Part shown: piece by piece, positions 17,216 through 28,094 of the stretch | Position numbering within the stretch: the first letter of the stretch is position 1 | How the letters are laid out: each line of letters begins with the position of its first letter | Assembly (NCBI RefSeq): GCF_024346055.1 | Contig: NZ_JAGQCH010000012.1 | Span: 1 to 64,000, forward strand | Direction of reading: 5' to 3' | DNA from: Cyanobium sp. Cruz CV13-4-11 | Lineage (GTDB): Bacteria > Cyanobacteriota > Cyanobacteriia > PCC-6307 > Cyanobiaceae | Length of the DNA: 64,000 bases | Notes under the pieces: generated by a model | Databases searched by the model: none | The model's input: the letters and a program-made list of their open reading frames with translations, nothing else | Told to the model about the DNA's origin: nothing | Program-made: the position numbers and the translations under genes

Positions 17216-17454
17216 TCGCGACCCTCACCGATGAAGCGAGCGACGGCATCGTCAGCAACGCCCAGGACCTTGGGAAAGTGACGCATCTCCTCGACCGCCC
17301 TTTTGATGGCGTCGTTGGCAGAGGCCTCGCAGGGAACAAGGTCGGCCACCGGCCTGCCACGCACGGTGATGGTGAAGCGCTCGCCCCTTTCCACAGCCCT
17401 CAGAAGGCGCGACAACTGGGATTTGGCTTCGAAGGATCCGATCGGCTGGGCCAT
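17212..17454 (-). CDS. vapB: Antitoxin of the Phd/YefM (VapB-type) family
   Basis: The 80-residue protein has an N-terminal Phd/YefM DNA-binding domain (GSFEAKSQLSRLLRAVERGE, then ITVRGRPVADLVP). Its C-terminal tail (RAVEEMRHFPKVLGV) would neutralise the PIN toxin. It overlaps the toxin gene by 4 nt, and a perfect inverted repeat lies just upstream, as expected for an autoregulated module. Confidence 0.88.
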   Translation of the reverse strand: MAQPIGSFEAKSQLSRLLRAVERGERFTITVRGRPVADLVPCEASANDAIKRAVEEMRHFPKVLGVADDAVARFIGEGRE

Positions 17455-17465
17455 CGGCCTGTCAC

Positions 17466-17487
17466 AAACTGGTTAGAAAACCAGTTT
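17466..17487 (-). promoter_or_regulatory. Probable operator of the vapBC operon
   Basis: AAACTGGTT (17466-17474) and AACCAGTTT (17479-17487) form a perfect 9-bp inverted repeat with a 4-nt spacer, ending 12 bp before the antitoxin start. It is AT-rich against very GC-rich surroundings. The position fits a Phd/VapB autorepression site. Confidence 0.65.
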
Positions 17488-17532
17488 ATTGACCCGCGGG
17501 GTCTGCGCACCCCCGCTCCCCCGTTCCTGCCG

Positions 17533-19617
17533 TCAGCCCACCACCCGCCCGATCACCGCCGCCGCCCCGAAGCCGGCGGCACGCAGGGCCGCCAGGGCGG
17601 CGGGTGCCTGCTCCGCCGGCAGCGCCGCCAGCAGCGGTCCGCAGGTCTGGGGATCGATCAGCAGCCCCGCCAGGGCGGCCGGTGCCGCGAGCCGCACCGG
17701 ACCCTCCAGCAGCGCCAGGGCGGCGGCGTTGGCGGGGGCCAGGCTGCTGGCAAAGCCCCGCTCCAGCAGCTCCAGGGCGCCGGGATAGGCGGAAATGGCG
17801 GCGGCGTCGAGCTCCACGGCCAGCCCCGCGCCGCTGGCGGCCAGCATCTCGCCGAGGTGGCCCAGCAGGCCGAAGCCGGTGATGTCGGTGCAGGCGCGGC
17901 AGCCGTGGGCGGCGAGCAACGGCACCAGGGGCGCCTGGCTGCACTGCATCGCCTCCAGCAGCACCTCCATCCAGGCGGGGGCGGCGGCGCCGGCCATGGC
18001 GGCGGCGAACAGCACGCCGCTGCCCAGGGGGCGGGTCAGCAGCAGGGCCTCACCGGGCCGCAGCGGCCCCTTGCGCCAGTGGGCCGCCGGCGCCACCCGG
18101 CCATTCACCGTCAGGGCCAGGGCCAGTCCCGCCCCATCACGGCCCTCCAGGGTGTGGCCACCGACCAGGGCGGCCCCGAGGGGATCGAGCACCGAGCACA
18201 CCCCGGCCAGGGTCTGCAGCAGCAGCTCCTCCTGCACGGACGCCGCCGCCTCCGGCACCGTCACCAGGGCCTGCACGCTGTTCAGGGCGGCGCCACTGGC
18301 CCAGAGGTCGCTGCAGGCATGCAGGGTGGTGAGTCGCCCGTTCAGCCAGGGGTCGTCCACCAGGGCCGGGAACCCATCGACGCTCTGCAGCAGCAGGCTG
18401 CCGTCGGCACAGGTGGCCACGAGGGCCGCGTCTTCCACTGGCCGCGGCGGTCCGCCGAGGTCGAGCCGGGCCAGGGCGGACGCCAGGGGGGCGGCCCCCA
18501 GCTTGGCGGCACAGCCGCGGCAGGCCATGGCGGCGGCGGCCATCGGCTGGAGCGCGGCGAAGCGGGCCATGAAAGCCCGATCAATGCGCTGCTTCCACTG
18601 CCAGATCCACACCGCTGGCCCCAGGGCCACAGGCCCAAGGAAGGCCAGGGCCCGGGGGCCATCGGCCTGCCAGCCGCCGTCGCCCAGCAGCTGCAGGGCC
18701 CGCGCCTGGGGCCGCCAGGGCCGCAGCGGTTCGGGGGGCTCGGCCAGGCTGCGGCGCAGGTTCTCCGCCAGTACCGGCGCCGCCCGCACCGCCCACACCC
18801 CCGAGGGGGGCCGGGGATCGGCGGCGATCAGGCCGCAGTCGCCGCTGGCGAACAGGGCCGGATGGCCGATCACCGCCAGGCTGGATTCGGTCAGCACCCG
18901 GCCGCTCGGCGGGTCCACCGGCAGGCCGGCGGACCCCAGCCAGGCGGGGGCGCGGCTGCCGGTGCAGGCCAGATCGGCCCGGGCTTCGGGCGGCGCCCGC
19001 CGCTGGATCGGGATGGCGGCCTGGGCCAGCAGCCGTTCACCGGCCCGGTTCGCCGCCGCCGAACCCAGGTGCAGGCACTCCCCCTGCAGCAGCAGCTCAC
19101 AGGCCATGCCCCGGGCCCGGAAGGCCAGGGCCAGTTCCACGGCGGCGGCCCCGCCGCCGCGGATCACCAGGGGTTCGCCGTTGACACGCCGCTCCGCCCA
19201 GGCCAGGAAGGGCTCCAGCGGCTTGACGGCCATCGCCTGCCCCGCCGACCATCCCGAGGTGGCGGTCACGGCACCCAGATCGAGGCTGAGCCGGTCGAAG
19301 CGCAGGGGCGGACGGCCCGCCAACCGCAGCTCCCGGGCCGCCGGATCCAGCCCGGTGATCTCCGCCTGCACAAAGGTCACCCCCGCCAGGGTGCAGAGGC
19401 GGCGCAGGTCGATGGCGGCGGCCTCCATTGGTTCCAGCCCCGCCACCACGGCAGGCAGCAGGCCCGAATAGAGGGCGGTGCCGTGGCGACTCACCAGGGT
19501 GAGGCGGGTGCCCGGCGGCCGGGTGACAGGGCGCATCAGCCAGCGCCGCAGCACCAGCACGTGGCTGTGGCCGCCCCCCGCCAGGACCAGCAGATGGCGC
19601 TCGGGAGCGGCGTTCAT
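17533..19617 (-). CDS. selD: Selenophosphate synthase fused to an FAD/NAD(P) oxidoreductase
   Basis: The 694-residue protein has two parts. Residues 1-350 are a pyridine-nucleotide-disulfide/NDH2-like oxidoreductase: LVLAGGGHSHVLVLRR (FAD), VIRGGGAAAVELALAF (NAD(P)) and LFASGDCGLI. Residues 360-694 are SelD: the active-site loop is CRGCAAKLG, with Cys where some SelDs carry Sec, then PVEDAALVATCADG, TLHACSDLWASGA, LVGGHTLEGRDGAGL and TDITGFGLLGHLGEM. It makes selenophosphate from selenide and ATP. The oxidoreductase could supply reduced selenium. The start overlaps the stop of the SulP gene (ATGA at 19614-19617). Confidence 0.92.
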   Translation of the reverse strand: MNAAPERHLLVLAGGGHSHVLVLRRWLMRPVTRPPGTRLTLVSRHGTALYSGLLPAVVAGLEPMEAAAIDLRRLCTLAGVTFVQAEITGLDPAARELRLAGRPPLRFDRLSLDLGAVTATSGWSAGQAMAVKPLEPFLAWAERRVNGEPLVIRGGGAAAVELALAFRARGMACELLLQGECLHLGSAAANRAGERLLAQAAIPIQRRAPPEARADLACTGSRAPAWLGSAGLPVDPPSGRVLTESSLAVIGHPALFASGDCGLIAADPRPPSGVWAVRAAPVLAENLRRSLAEPPEPLRPWRPQARALQLLGDGGWQADGPRALAFLGPVALGPAVWIWQWKQRIDRAFMARFAALQPMAAAAMACRGCAAKLGAAPLASALARLDLGGPPRPVEDAALVATCADGSLLLQSVDGFPALVDDPWLNGRLTTLHACSDLWASGAALNSVQALVTVPEAAASVQEELLLQTLAGVCSVLDPLGAALVGGHTLEGRDGAGLALALTVNGRVAPAAHWRKGPLRPGEALLLTRPLGSGVLFAAAMAGAAAPAWMEVLLEAMQCSQAPLVPLLAAHGCRACTDITGFGLLGHLGEMLAASGAGLAVELDAAAISAYPGALELLERGFASSLAPANAAALALLEGPVRLAAPAALAGLLIDPQTCGPLLAALPAEQAPAALAALRAAGFGAAAVIGRVVG

Positions 19618-21326
19618 GGGCCGGGCAGCGGCGCCCCGGTCGTCCGGGCCTGGAAGGCCGCGATCGCCGTGGGCAGGGTGGGGAAGAACAGGCGCGGCCC
19701 GATCCGCTCCACCAGACCGGCCCGCTCCAGCTGGGCGTAGAGGTCCTGCTTCACCCGCACCAGAGCGAAGGTGATGCCCCGGGCGGTCAGCTCCCGCTGC
19801 AGCTCCTCCAGCACATCGGCCGCGGTGATGTCGATCTCGACGATGGCCTCGGCATTGAGCACGAACCAGGCCACCGGCTGGGACTCGGCGGCGATCGTCT
19901 CCAGCACCCGCTGGCGGAAATGCTCCGCATTGGCGAAACAGAGGGGGGCATCGAAACGGAACAGCACCAGGCCCGGGATGGTGCGCGCCCCCTCCCAGTC
20001 GCGGACATCGTGCAGGCCCGCCAGCCGGGGCACGATCCCCATGACGGCGTCGTGGGGGCGCACCAGCCGGGCAAACAGATCGATCACCGACAGCCCCACC
20101 GCCAGCGCCACGCCAAGGAGCAGGTCGGTGGCCAGGACCCCCACCAGGGTGATCAGGGCCAGCCGGAATTCGCTGGGGCGGAAGCGGTGCAGCCGCAGGA
20201 ACTCCCGGATGTCGATCAGCCGCAGGGCGGCATAGATGACGATCGCCCCCAGGGCCGCCGTGGGGAACAGGGCCAGCACCGGCCGCAGCCACAGCAGCAC
20301 CGCCAGCACCACCGCCAGCGCCACCAGGGAGAACAGCTGGGAGCGGCTGCCGAGGGAATCGCCGATGGCGGTGCGGCTGCCGCTGCTGCTCACCGGAAAG
20401 CCCTGCATCAGCCCATTGCCCAGGTTCAGGGTGCCGAGGGCCAGCAGTTCCTGGTTGGCGTCGATGCGGTAGCCACCCCGGGCAGCGAAGGCCCGGGCCG
20501 TGAGCACGTTGTCGGAATAACCCACCAGGGCGATGCCCACCGCCGCCGTCAGCAGGTAGCGCAGCTGGTCCGGCGAGACCCCGGGCGGCAGCGACGGCCG
20601 GGGCAGGCCGGCCGGAATGGCGCCGATCACGGCCACACCGCGTTGATCGAGGTGTCCCACCGCCACCACCGCCATGGCCAGCAGCACCGCCAGCAGGGGG
20701 GCCGGCGCCCGGGGGAAGCGGCGCTGCACCAGCAGCAGGAACACGAGCACCCCCAAGGCCAGCAGCAGGGTGGGCCGGTGGATCTCCCCCAACCGGCCCA
20801 GCAGCTCCAGCAACTGGGCGGGGCTGGAGTCGGCCTGCAGCGTCAGGCCGCTGACCCGGCCCAGCTGGCCGCCGATCATGATCAGGGCCACACCGCCCAG
20901 GTAGCCCACCAGGATCGGCCGGGAAAGGAGATCGGCCAGGAACCCCAGCCGGGCCCAGGCGCCGGCGCAGCAGACCAGTCCCACCAGCAGGGCCAGCAGG
21001 CTGCAGAACCCGGCGTAGGCGAGCGGGTCCCCCGCCACCAGCGGCCCGACCGCCGCGGCCGTCATCACGGCGGTGGTGGACTCGGGCCCCACCGAGAGCT
21101 GGGGCGAAGAACCCAGCAGGGCATAGAGAAGAAGCGGCGGCAGAATCGCCCACAGGCCCGCCACCGGCGCCAGGCCGGCCACTTCGGCGTAGGCCATGCA
21201 CTGGGGCACCAGGTAGGCGGCCACCGTGACACCCGCCAGCAGGTCCGGTCGCAGCCAGCTGCTCTGGTAGTCGAGCAACCGTGCGAGGCCCGGCAACACC
21301 CTGGCCAGGCGTTCGCGCGGCTCCAT
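19614..21326 (-). CDS. SulP-family anion transporter with STAS domain
   Basis: The 570-residue protein has about 10-12 TM segments in residues 20-420, with the SulP signature region PVAGLWAILPPLLLYALLGS, LSVGPESTTAVMTAAAVGP and LSRPILVGYLGGVALIMIGG. A STAS domain follows at about 440-550 (RTIPGLVLFRFDAPLCFANA). SulP proteins carry sulfate, bicarbonate or related oxyanions. Coupling by a 4-nt overlap to selD makes selenate or selenite a candidate substrate, but bicarbonate or sulfate remains equally possible from sequence. Confidence 0.88.
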   Translation of the reverse strand: MEPRERLARVLPGLARLLDYQSSWLRPDLLAGVTVAAYLVPQCMAYAEVAGLAPVAGLWAILPPLLLYALLGSSPQLSVGPESTTAVMTAAAVGPLVAGDPLAYAGFCSLLALLVGLVCCAGAWARLGFLADLLSRPILVGYLGGVALIMIGGQLGRVSGLTLQADSSPAQLLELLGRLGEIHRPTLLLALGVLVFLLLVQRRFPRAPAPLLAVLLAMAVVAVGHLDQRGVAVIGAIPAGLPRPSLPPGVSPDQLRYLLTAAVGIALVGYSDNVLTARAFAARGGYRIDANQELLALGTLNLGNGLMQGFPVSSSGSRTAIGDSLGSRSQLFSLVALAVVLAVLLWLRPVLALFPTAALGAIVIYAALRLIDIREFLRLHRFRPSEFRLALITLVGVLATDLLLGVALAVGLSVIDLFARLVRPHDAVMGIVPRLAGLHDVRDWEGARTIPGLVLFRFDAPLCFANAEHFRQRVLETIAAESQPVAWFVLNAEAIVEIDITAADVLEELQRELTARGITFALVRVKQDLYAQLERAGLVERIGPRLFFPTLPTAIAAFQARTTGAPLPGP

Positions 21327-21345
21327 CAGCCTCCCCCTTGGCGGC

Positions 21346-21681
21346 TCATTGGCGGCGCAGTGGCAACACCTGGCTGGGGCAGAGGTCCTTGTCCTCCTCC
21401 ATGCCCTTCATGCCGGCGAGCACCCCTTCCAGGTCGTCCTTGGTGGAGGGATCGCCGCTGATGATGTCCAGTTGGGCCTGGGCCAGCTTGGCGCGGGTGG
21501 CGGTGGAGATGAAGCCGTCCTTTTCCAGGTTGCAGAGGGCGCTCATGTACCCGGAGCCCACGCCCACCATCACCATGAACTCCTCTCTGGGGCTGAGTTC
21601 CCCACGTTGAGGTTGCGCCGCAGCCAGTCCCGGTGTGGCGTCCAGAAGCGCCAGGAGCAGCAGGGCGTAGGGGGTGGGCAT
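21346..21681 (-). CDS. Small secreted protein of unknown function
   Basis: The 111-residue protein has a clear signal peptide (LLLLALLDATPGLAAAQ) and a mature domain of about 88 residues with two Cys (SALCNLEK and DLCPSQVL) that could form a disulfide in the periplasm. No family recognised. It ends 20 bp upstream of the SulP start on the same strand, so it may lead the SulP-selD transcript. Confidence 0.65.
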   Translation of the reverse strand: MPTPYALLLLALLDATPGLAAAQPQRGELSPREEFMVMVGVGSGYMSALCNLEKDGFISTATRAKLAQAQLDIISGDPSTKDDLEGVLAGMKGMEEDKDLCPSQVLPLRRQ

Positions 21682-21734
21682 GCCGAGGCCGGGGCGCTGA
21701 GATCAGGCTAGATGTGGACTGCGGCGAGGCCGGC

Positions 21735-23600
21735 TCAACGAGGAAACGAGGCTTCCAGAGCGTCCCCGGGGATGACCGTGGTGCTGAACAGGAAACCCTC
21801 GTTGGCCTTGTAGCGGGGGTCCTGCTTGACGAGGCGCATGAATTCACGATGGCCCTCCCGTGAGCGCCCCACCAGACAGCCTGCGCTGGCGCGGCCGATG
21901 TCGTTGCGGGGCAGGTCATAGCCCCAGTGCTGGTTGATGCCGAAGAGCCCGGTGTCTTCACTGTCGCCGGGCCGCTGGAAGTCCCGGTTGGCATCCCGGA
22001 AAACCGTCACCGGGGCCGCCTGCACCAGGGCCTCATGGGGATCATTCTCGCCATGCTGGCCGACCTGCCAGGCGCGGTACTGGCCGAACCTGATGCGGGC
22101 GGCGCCGCGCGCATTCATCGGAGTGTTCGTGTAGTGGCTCCCCGGCTCGGTGGTGGCCTCCCATTTGCCGATGATCTTCGGCCGGGCCTCGGCACAATCG
22201 ATCACCAGCCGCAGGTCGTTGAACTGGTTGGGGGGGTCGTCGTTGAGGCTGCCATCGGGATTCATCCCCTCGACGTAGACGATGTTCCTCTCTCCTGGGC
22301 CCGCGAACACCTGGACCCCTTTCTGGCGCATGTATTGAATGATCCGCGCGGCCAGGTCGCCGCCGCTGAGGTCCAGAGTCGGCTGGGGCAACTCCTCGAG
22401 GGACGTTTCAATCAGCAGCTTCGCGGTGGCCGAGCCCAGCACATTCTCCTCACCGCTCTTCATCAAGGTCTGGAACCGCTTGAGGGCAGCGGTGGAAATC
22501 GGCCCGAAGACTCCGGTGGGGGGCTCCAGCAATTGGAGCGCGATCAGGCGTCGCTGAATCTGGTTAGCCAGGGCGGGATACCCTGGGATCTCCCCGTGGC
22601 CGATGACCAGATCCCGTTCCAGCAGGTCCTGAAGCTTCAGCTCGCTGGTGGAAGCAGACCCAGGGATGGACCTGGGCCTGGAGTCGGCCAGGGCCAAGGC
22701 CTGGGGACTGTTGCGCAGCGTCTGCTCCCAACGCCTGGCGTCCTCGGCGCTGTTGATCTCGCGCTCGGCCTGCCGGATGGCCTCCGCTGGGTCAGCGCCC
22801 ATCCACACCAGACCCTCAGCACGCCGGCGCCGTCCCAGGCCGACAACGACCTGGTGGTTTCTGGGTTCGCGATACAGCATCAACGTGCCCGGAACCGCCG
22901 CCCAGTCACGCTCGCGCAGGTTGGCCGTGATCGTATCGAAGTCTTCACCTGCATAGAAGTCAGCACCGAGGTTGTAAGCGAAGCTGCAGAGAGCGGATCG
23001 CTGTCTGTCGTTCATCTCCTGCCAGAAGGGAATGCGCGCTTCCTGCTTCTTCCAGAACCGCTGATAGCAGATGAAGTCGTAGAGCTCATCGGCCTCCGCC
23101 TGGGAGAGGCGATCCCCCAGGCGGATCGGGGAACCATCCTTGTGAAAGGTGCTCCCCCAGCCGATCGTGATCGGTTCGGCCTTGGTCTTCGGATCGGGAT
23201 AGGCCTCCAGCCGGCAGCCCTCGTAATGGTGCGTCAGTGCCGCCACCTCCGGTGGCAGCGGTCCCCTGGGTGGCCCGGAGGCGGAAGCGACGCTGCCCAC
23301 AGAGCGCTCCGCCCCCCCCTGGCGTGGTTCCAAAGGCTGGGGCAGGGGCCGCTGCCAGGCTTCCGCGGGGATCTGAAACCGTGCCGGGTTCAGGTAGCGG
23401 ACCGCCCCCTTCGCGAGGGGGGCGCTTGCACCCGGGCAGGTGTAGGGCCCGGCCAGGCACACCAGCGCCAGCGCGCCGTCATCACTGGGGCGAATCCAGT
23501 CGATGCCGAGCTGCTGGCCCACCGGAACATAGGAGTCAGCCGCGGCGGCGGTGGGGTCAGGGCTCAGGCCTGCATCTTCCAGGGCAGTGATGAACGGCAT
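21735..23600 (-). CDS. Multidomain cell-wall protein: GH24 lysozyme, peptidoglycan-binding domain and SxGC-type C-terminal domain
   Basis: A 621-residue protein. A phage-type lysozyme (GH24) spans about 115-290, with catalytic Glu in HHYEGCRLEAYPD near 128, then ITIGWGSTFHKDG and RQRSALCSFAYNLG. A peptidoglycan-binding domain lies at about 345-415 (RRLIALQLLEPPTGVFGPIS). The C-terminal domain, about 430-620, includes NQHWGYDLPRNDIGRASAGC, with a His and an SAGC motif recalling L,D-transpeptidase active sites. That last assignment is inference. There is no signal peptide, so export would need a lysis or dedicated route. Its start overlaps the stop of the upstream membrane-protein gene. Confidence 0.8.
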   Translation of the reverse strand: MPFITALEDAGLSPDPTAAAADSYVPVGQQLGIDWIRPSDDGALALVCLAGPYTCPGASAPLAKGAVRYLNPARFQIPAEAWQRPLPQPLEPRQGGAERSVGSVASASGPPRGPLPPEVAALTHHYEGCRLEAYPDPKTKAEPITIGWGSTFHKDGSPIRLGDRLSQAEADELYDFICYQRFWKKQEARIPFWQEMNDRQRSALCSFAYNLGADFYAGEDFDTITANLRERDWAAVPGTLMLYREPRNHQVVVGLGRRRRAEGLVWMGADPAEAIRQAEREINSAEDARRWEQTLRNSPQALALADSRPRSIPGSASTSELKLQDLLERDLVIGHGEIPGYPALANQIQRRLIALQLLEPPTGVFGPISTAALKRFQTLMKSGEENVLGSATAKLLIETSLEELPQPTLDLSGGDLAARIIQYMRQKGVQVFAGPGERNIVYVEGMNPDGSLNDDPPNQFNDLRLVIDCAEARPKIIGKWEATTEPGSHYTNTPMNARGAARIRFGQYRAWQVGQHGENDPHEALVQAAPVTVFRDANRDFQRPGDSEDTGLFGINQHWGYDLPRNDIGRASAGCLVGRSREGHREFMRLVKQDPRYKANEGFLFSTTVIPGDALEASFPR

Positions 23601-25021
23601 CAGAGAACTCCTGCGCGTTGGATCTTTAGCAATGGCGTCGGTTCTTCGCCCTCAAACAAGGCGGGCAGAAGGTCCCGCAGAAAGGCGACGAAATCCTCAG
23701 GCATTGACTTGAGGACGGCGTGCACGATCCCACGGCTCTTGTTGAGCCATTGCATCACGTCCGGCTGATTGATCTCGGCCTTGATCGGGTCGGTGTTGCC
23801 GAGCTTGAAGCGGGCGACCATGCGCTGCAGGCTGTAATGCCAGTACATCTGCCTGTCGGCGGCCCTGAGGTCGCGCAGATCGATCGCCTGCGTGAGGCTC
23901 TCTTCGGCCTCGCGCCAGTGCCGACTGGGATGGCCCCCCGGCCCACCCAGCCGTTCGCCGCCGGCGCCGAGTTGAAGGTGAACGAAGCCCCGGTGGGCAA
24001 GATAACGGTGCAGGAACGCATCGTCCCCAGCTCCAGTGCGCTTCTGCTCCTTGGCGGCGGCGATCAGGGCATCGAATCCTGCCAGCAGCCCCTGCTGCAG
24101 GGTCAGGCGGGTCTCGATTTCGGAACCACTCAGGCTGCCGGCATCACTGCCGGTGAGCAGATGGCTGTCATGGGCCTTCTGGAGCCGTTCGAACACCTTG
24201 TTGCGGATGTTCAGAGGCGCCTGCAGCACATGGGCATGGAGGGCTTCATTCTGGGAGTCACTGAGCGGTTGAAGGGAGGGATCAACCAGTGGGCTAAGCA
24301 GAAATTGAATGTCAGATTCCTGCTGGTCGTTCTTCTGCAGCTCCTGGATCTTGCCGTGATTGACGAGCACTTGCGTCTGGGTATCCTCCAACTGCCGACT
24401 GACGCGCTTGGCCGCTTCATCGAAGAGGCTGATGCCAGCGAATCCACCGATCAGCGACAGGGCAAGGATCTTCATGACCGTGCTCACCGCCGTCCCAAGG
24501 CTGACCGGCTGGTTCAGCAGGCTTTCGAACAGATCAGAGTCCCCACCCTGGGGAACCAGGTTGAAGATGATGATGCCACCACCGATTCCCACAACGATAT
24601 CGGCAACCGTTCCGAGATCATATTTGGTGTAAGTTGATTTCTCAGAGGCCTTACTGCGTGGGGCTGGCCGCACCAATCCGTCGCCACTTTGAAGCTCCAG
24701 GTCTGCCTGGCCCTCCGCCTGCTGGGTCACCCAGTGGGGAATGATGAAGCCACGATGCCTGCTGACGCTATAGATGAACCCTCCCAGGGCACCACCGATC
24801 AGCACGGAGAGATAAATGACGTACCGCAAGATGTATTGGTCTCGCCCATCCAGAGTGATGGCCCTTGGAAGATCACCGGCAGGAACAGCCGCATCGACGG
24901 AGGCAACGCTCACCACCAAGGCCAAGGCGAAAACCAGCAGCAAGCCAGCCTTCAACCATCTCGAGCGGCGGGCAAGCATGTCCATGAATCGCCGACGGCT
25001 ATCCGACAATCGATGGGTCAT
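23600..25021 (-). CDS. Uncharacterised membrane protein with cytoplasmic helical domain
   Basis: The 473-residue protein has an N-terminal hydrophobic segment (LLLVFALALVVSVASVDA), a second at about 63-80 (YVIYLSVLIGGALGGFIYS), and further hydrophobic stretches near 140-155 (TVADIVVGIGGGIIIFNLV) and 175-195. A largely helical, charged domain follows (SRQLEDTQTQVLVNHGKIQE onward). No enzyme motif seen. Stop and start overlap with the lysozyme gene (TGATG), so the two form a coupled pair; it could anchor or export the wall hydrolase. Confidence 0.6.
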   Translation of the reverse strand: MTHRLSDSRRRFMDMLARRSRWLKAGLLLVFALALVVSVASVDAAVPAGDLPRAITLDGRDQYILRYVIYLSVLIGGALGGFIYSVSRHRGFIIPHWVTQQAEGQADLELQSGDGLVRPAPRSKASEKSTYTKYDLGTVADIVVGIGGGIIIFNLVPQGGDSDLFESLLNQPVSLGTAVSTVMKILALSLIGGFAGISLFDEAAKRVSRQLEDTQTQVLVNHGKIQELQKNDQQESDIQFLLSPLVDPSLQPLSDSQNEALHAHVLQAPLNIRNKVFERLQKAHDSHLLTGSDAGSLSGSEIETRLTLQQGLLAGFDALIAAAKEQKRTGAGDDAFLHRYLAHRGFVHLQLGAGGERLGGPGGHPSRHWREAEESLTQAIDLRDLRAADRQMYWHYSLQRMVARFKLGNTDPIKAEINQPDVMQWLNKSRGIVHAVLKSMPEDFVAFLRDLLPALFEGEEPTPLLKIQRAGVL

Positions 25022-27564
<2,543 letters not shown>

Positions 27565-27571
27565 ACGACGC

Positions 27572-27752
27572 TCCGCCCGGTGGAACTCGACGTAAAACCG
27601 CAGCCCGGTGCAACTGGGTGGGCGCCACGATGCCGGGCCCATACACCGGCTTTGGTGCTGTGCTGCGCCCGCAGACCCGCCGGCACACTGTCGGCGTCGA
27701 AGGTGGGCGTGCGTTGGTGGGGCGTCAGGCCGCCGGGCAGATCAGCGTGCAT
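27572..27752 (-). pseudogene. DUF1971 (TehB/YeaR-like) gene remnant with internal deletion
   Basis: From ATG 27752 the minus strand reads LPGGLTPHQRTPTFDADSVP then AGLRAQHSTKAGVWAR, the N-terminus of the DUF1971 beta-sandwich family. The family ends in a segment like RFYVEFHR, and that segment (GLRFYVEFHRAE) is present at about 27575-27603, but in another frame and directly after the N-terminal part. The middle of the domain is missing. The gene is a relic in the katG-grxC spacer; nothing else was seen there. Confidence 0.6.
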
Positions 27753-27827
27753 GGGGTGGAATCTCTATCGGGCGAGAGGGCATGGGGGTCGTCAGAATCG
27801 AAGGCAACTGTCATCGCCCTCCCCTCC

Positions 27828-28094
27828 ATGCCCAAGGTTGAGATCTACACCTGGCGCTTCTGCCCGTTCTGCATCCGGGCCAAGCAACTGCTCGACCGCA
27901 AGGGCGTAACCTACGAGGAATACGTCATCGATGGCGACGAGGACGCCCGCGACGCCATGGTGGCCCGGGGCAGCGATGGCCGCCGCTCGGTGCCCCAGGT
28001 CTTCATTGACGACGCCCATGTGGGGGGGTGCGACGACCTCCACACCCTGGAGCGCCAGGGACGGCTGGAGGCGCTGCTGGCCGGCGCCAGCTAG
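27828..28094 (+). CDS. grxC: Glutaredoxin 3
   Basis: The 88-residue thioredoxin-fold protein has the dithiol active site CPFC (in TWRFCPFCIRAKQLL), the cis-Pro loop SVPQVFID and the GSH-binding GGCDDL near the C-terminus. It reduces disulfides with glutathione. Start ATG 27828 gives the standard MPKVEIYTW opening. Downstream of katG on the same strand, which suits an oxidative-stress role. Confidence 0.92.
   Translation: MPKVEIYTWRFCPFCIRAKQLLDRKGVTYEEYVIDGDEDARDAMVARGSDGRRSVPQVFIDDAHVGGCDDLHTLERQGRLEALLAGAS

Noticed and set aside
17533-19617. Sec codon in the SelD active site
   Set aside because: The active-site loop reads CRGCAAK with ordinary Cys codons and no internal UGA.
17533-21201. 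A 1222-codon minus-strand open frame running through selD and antisense-frame across the SulP gene
   Set aside because: Only the part from ATG 19617 is selD. The rest is an out-of-frame shadow of the SulP gene, as shown by Pro/Gly/Arg-rich low-complexity residues and the ATGA overlap at 19614-19617.
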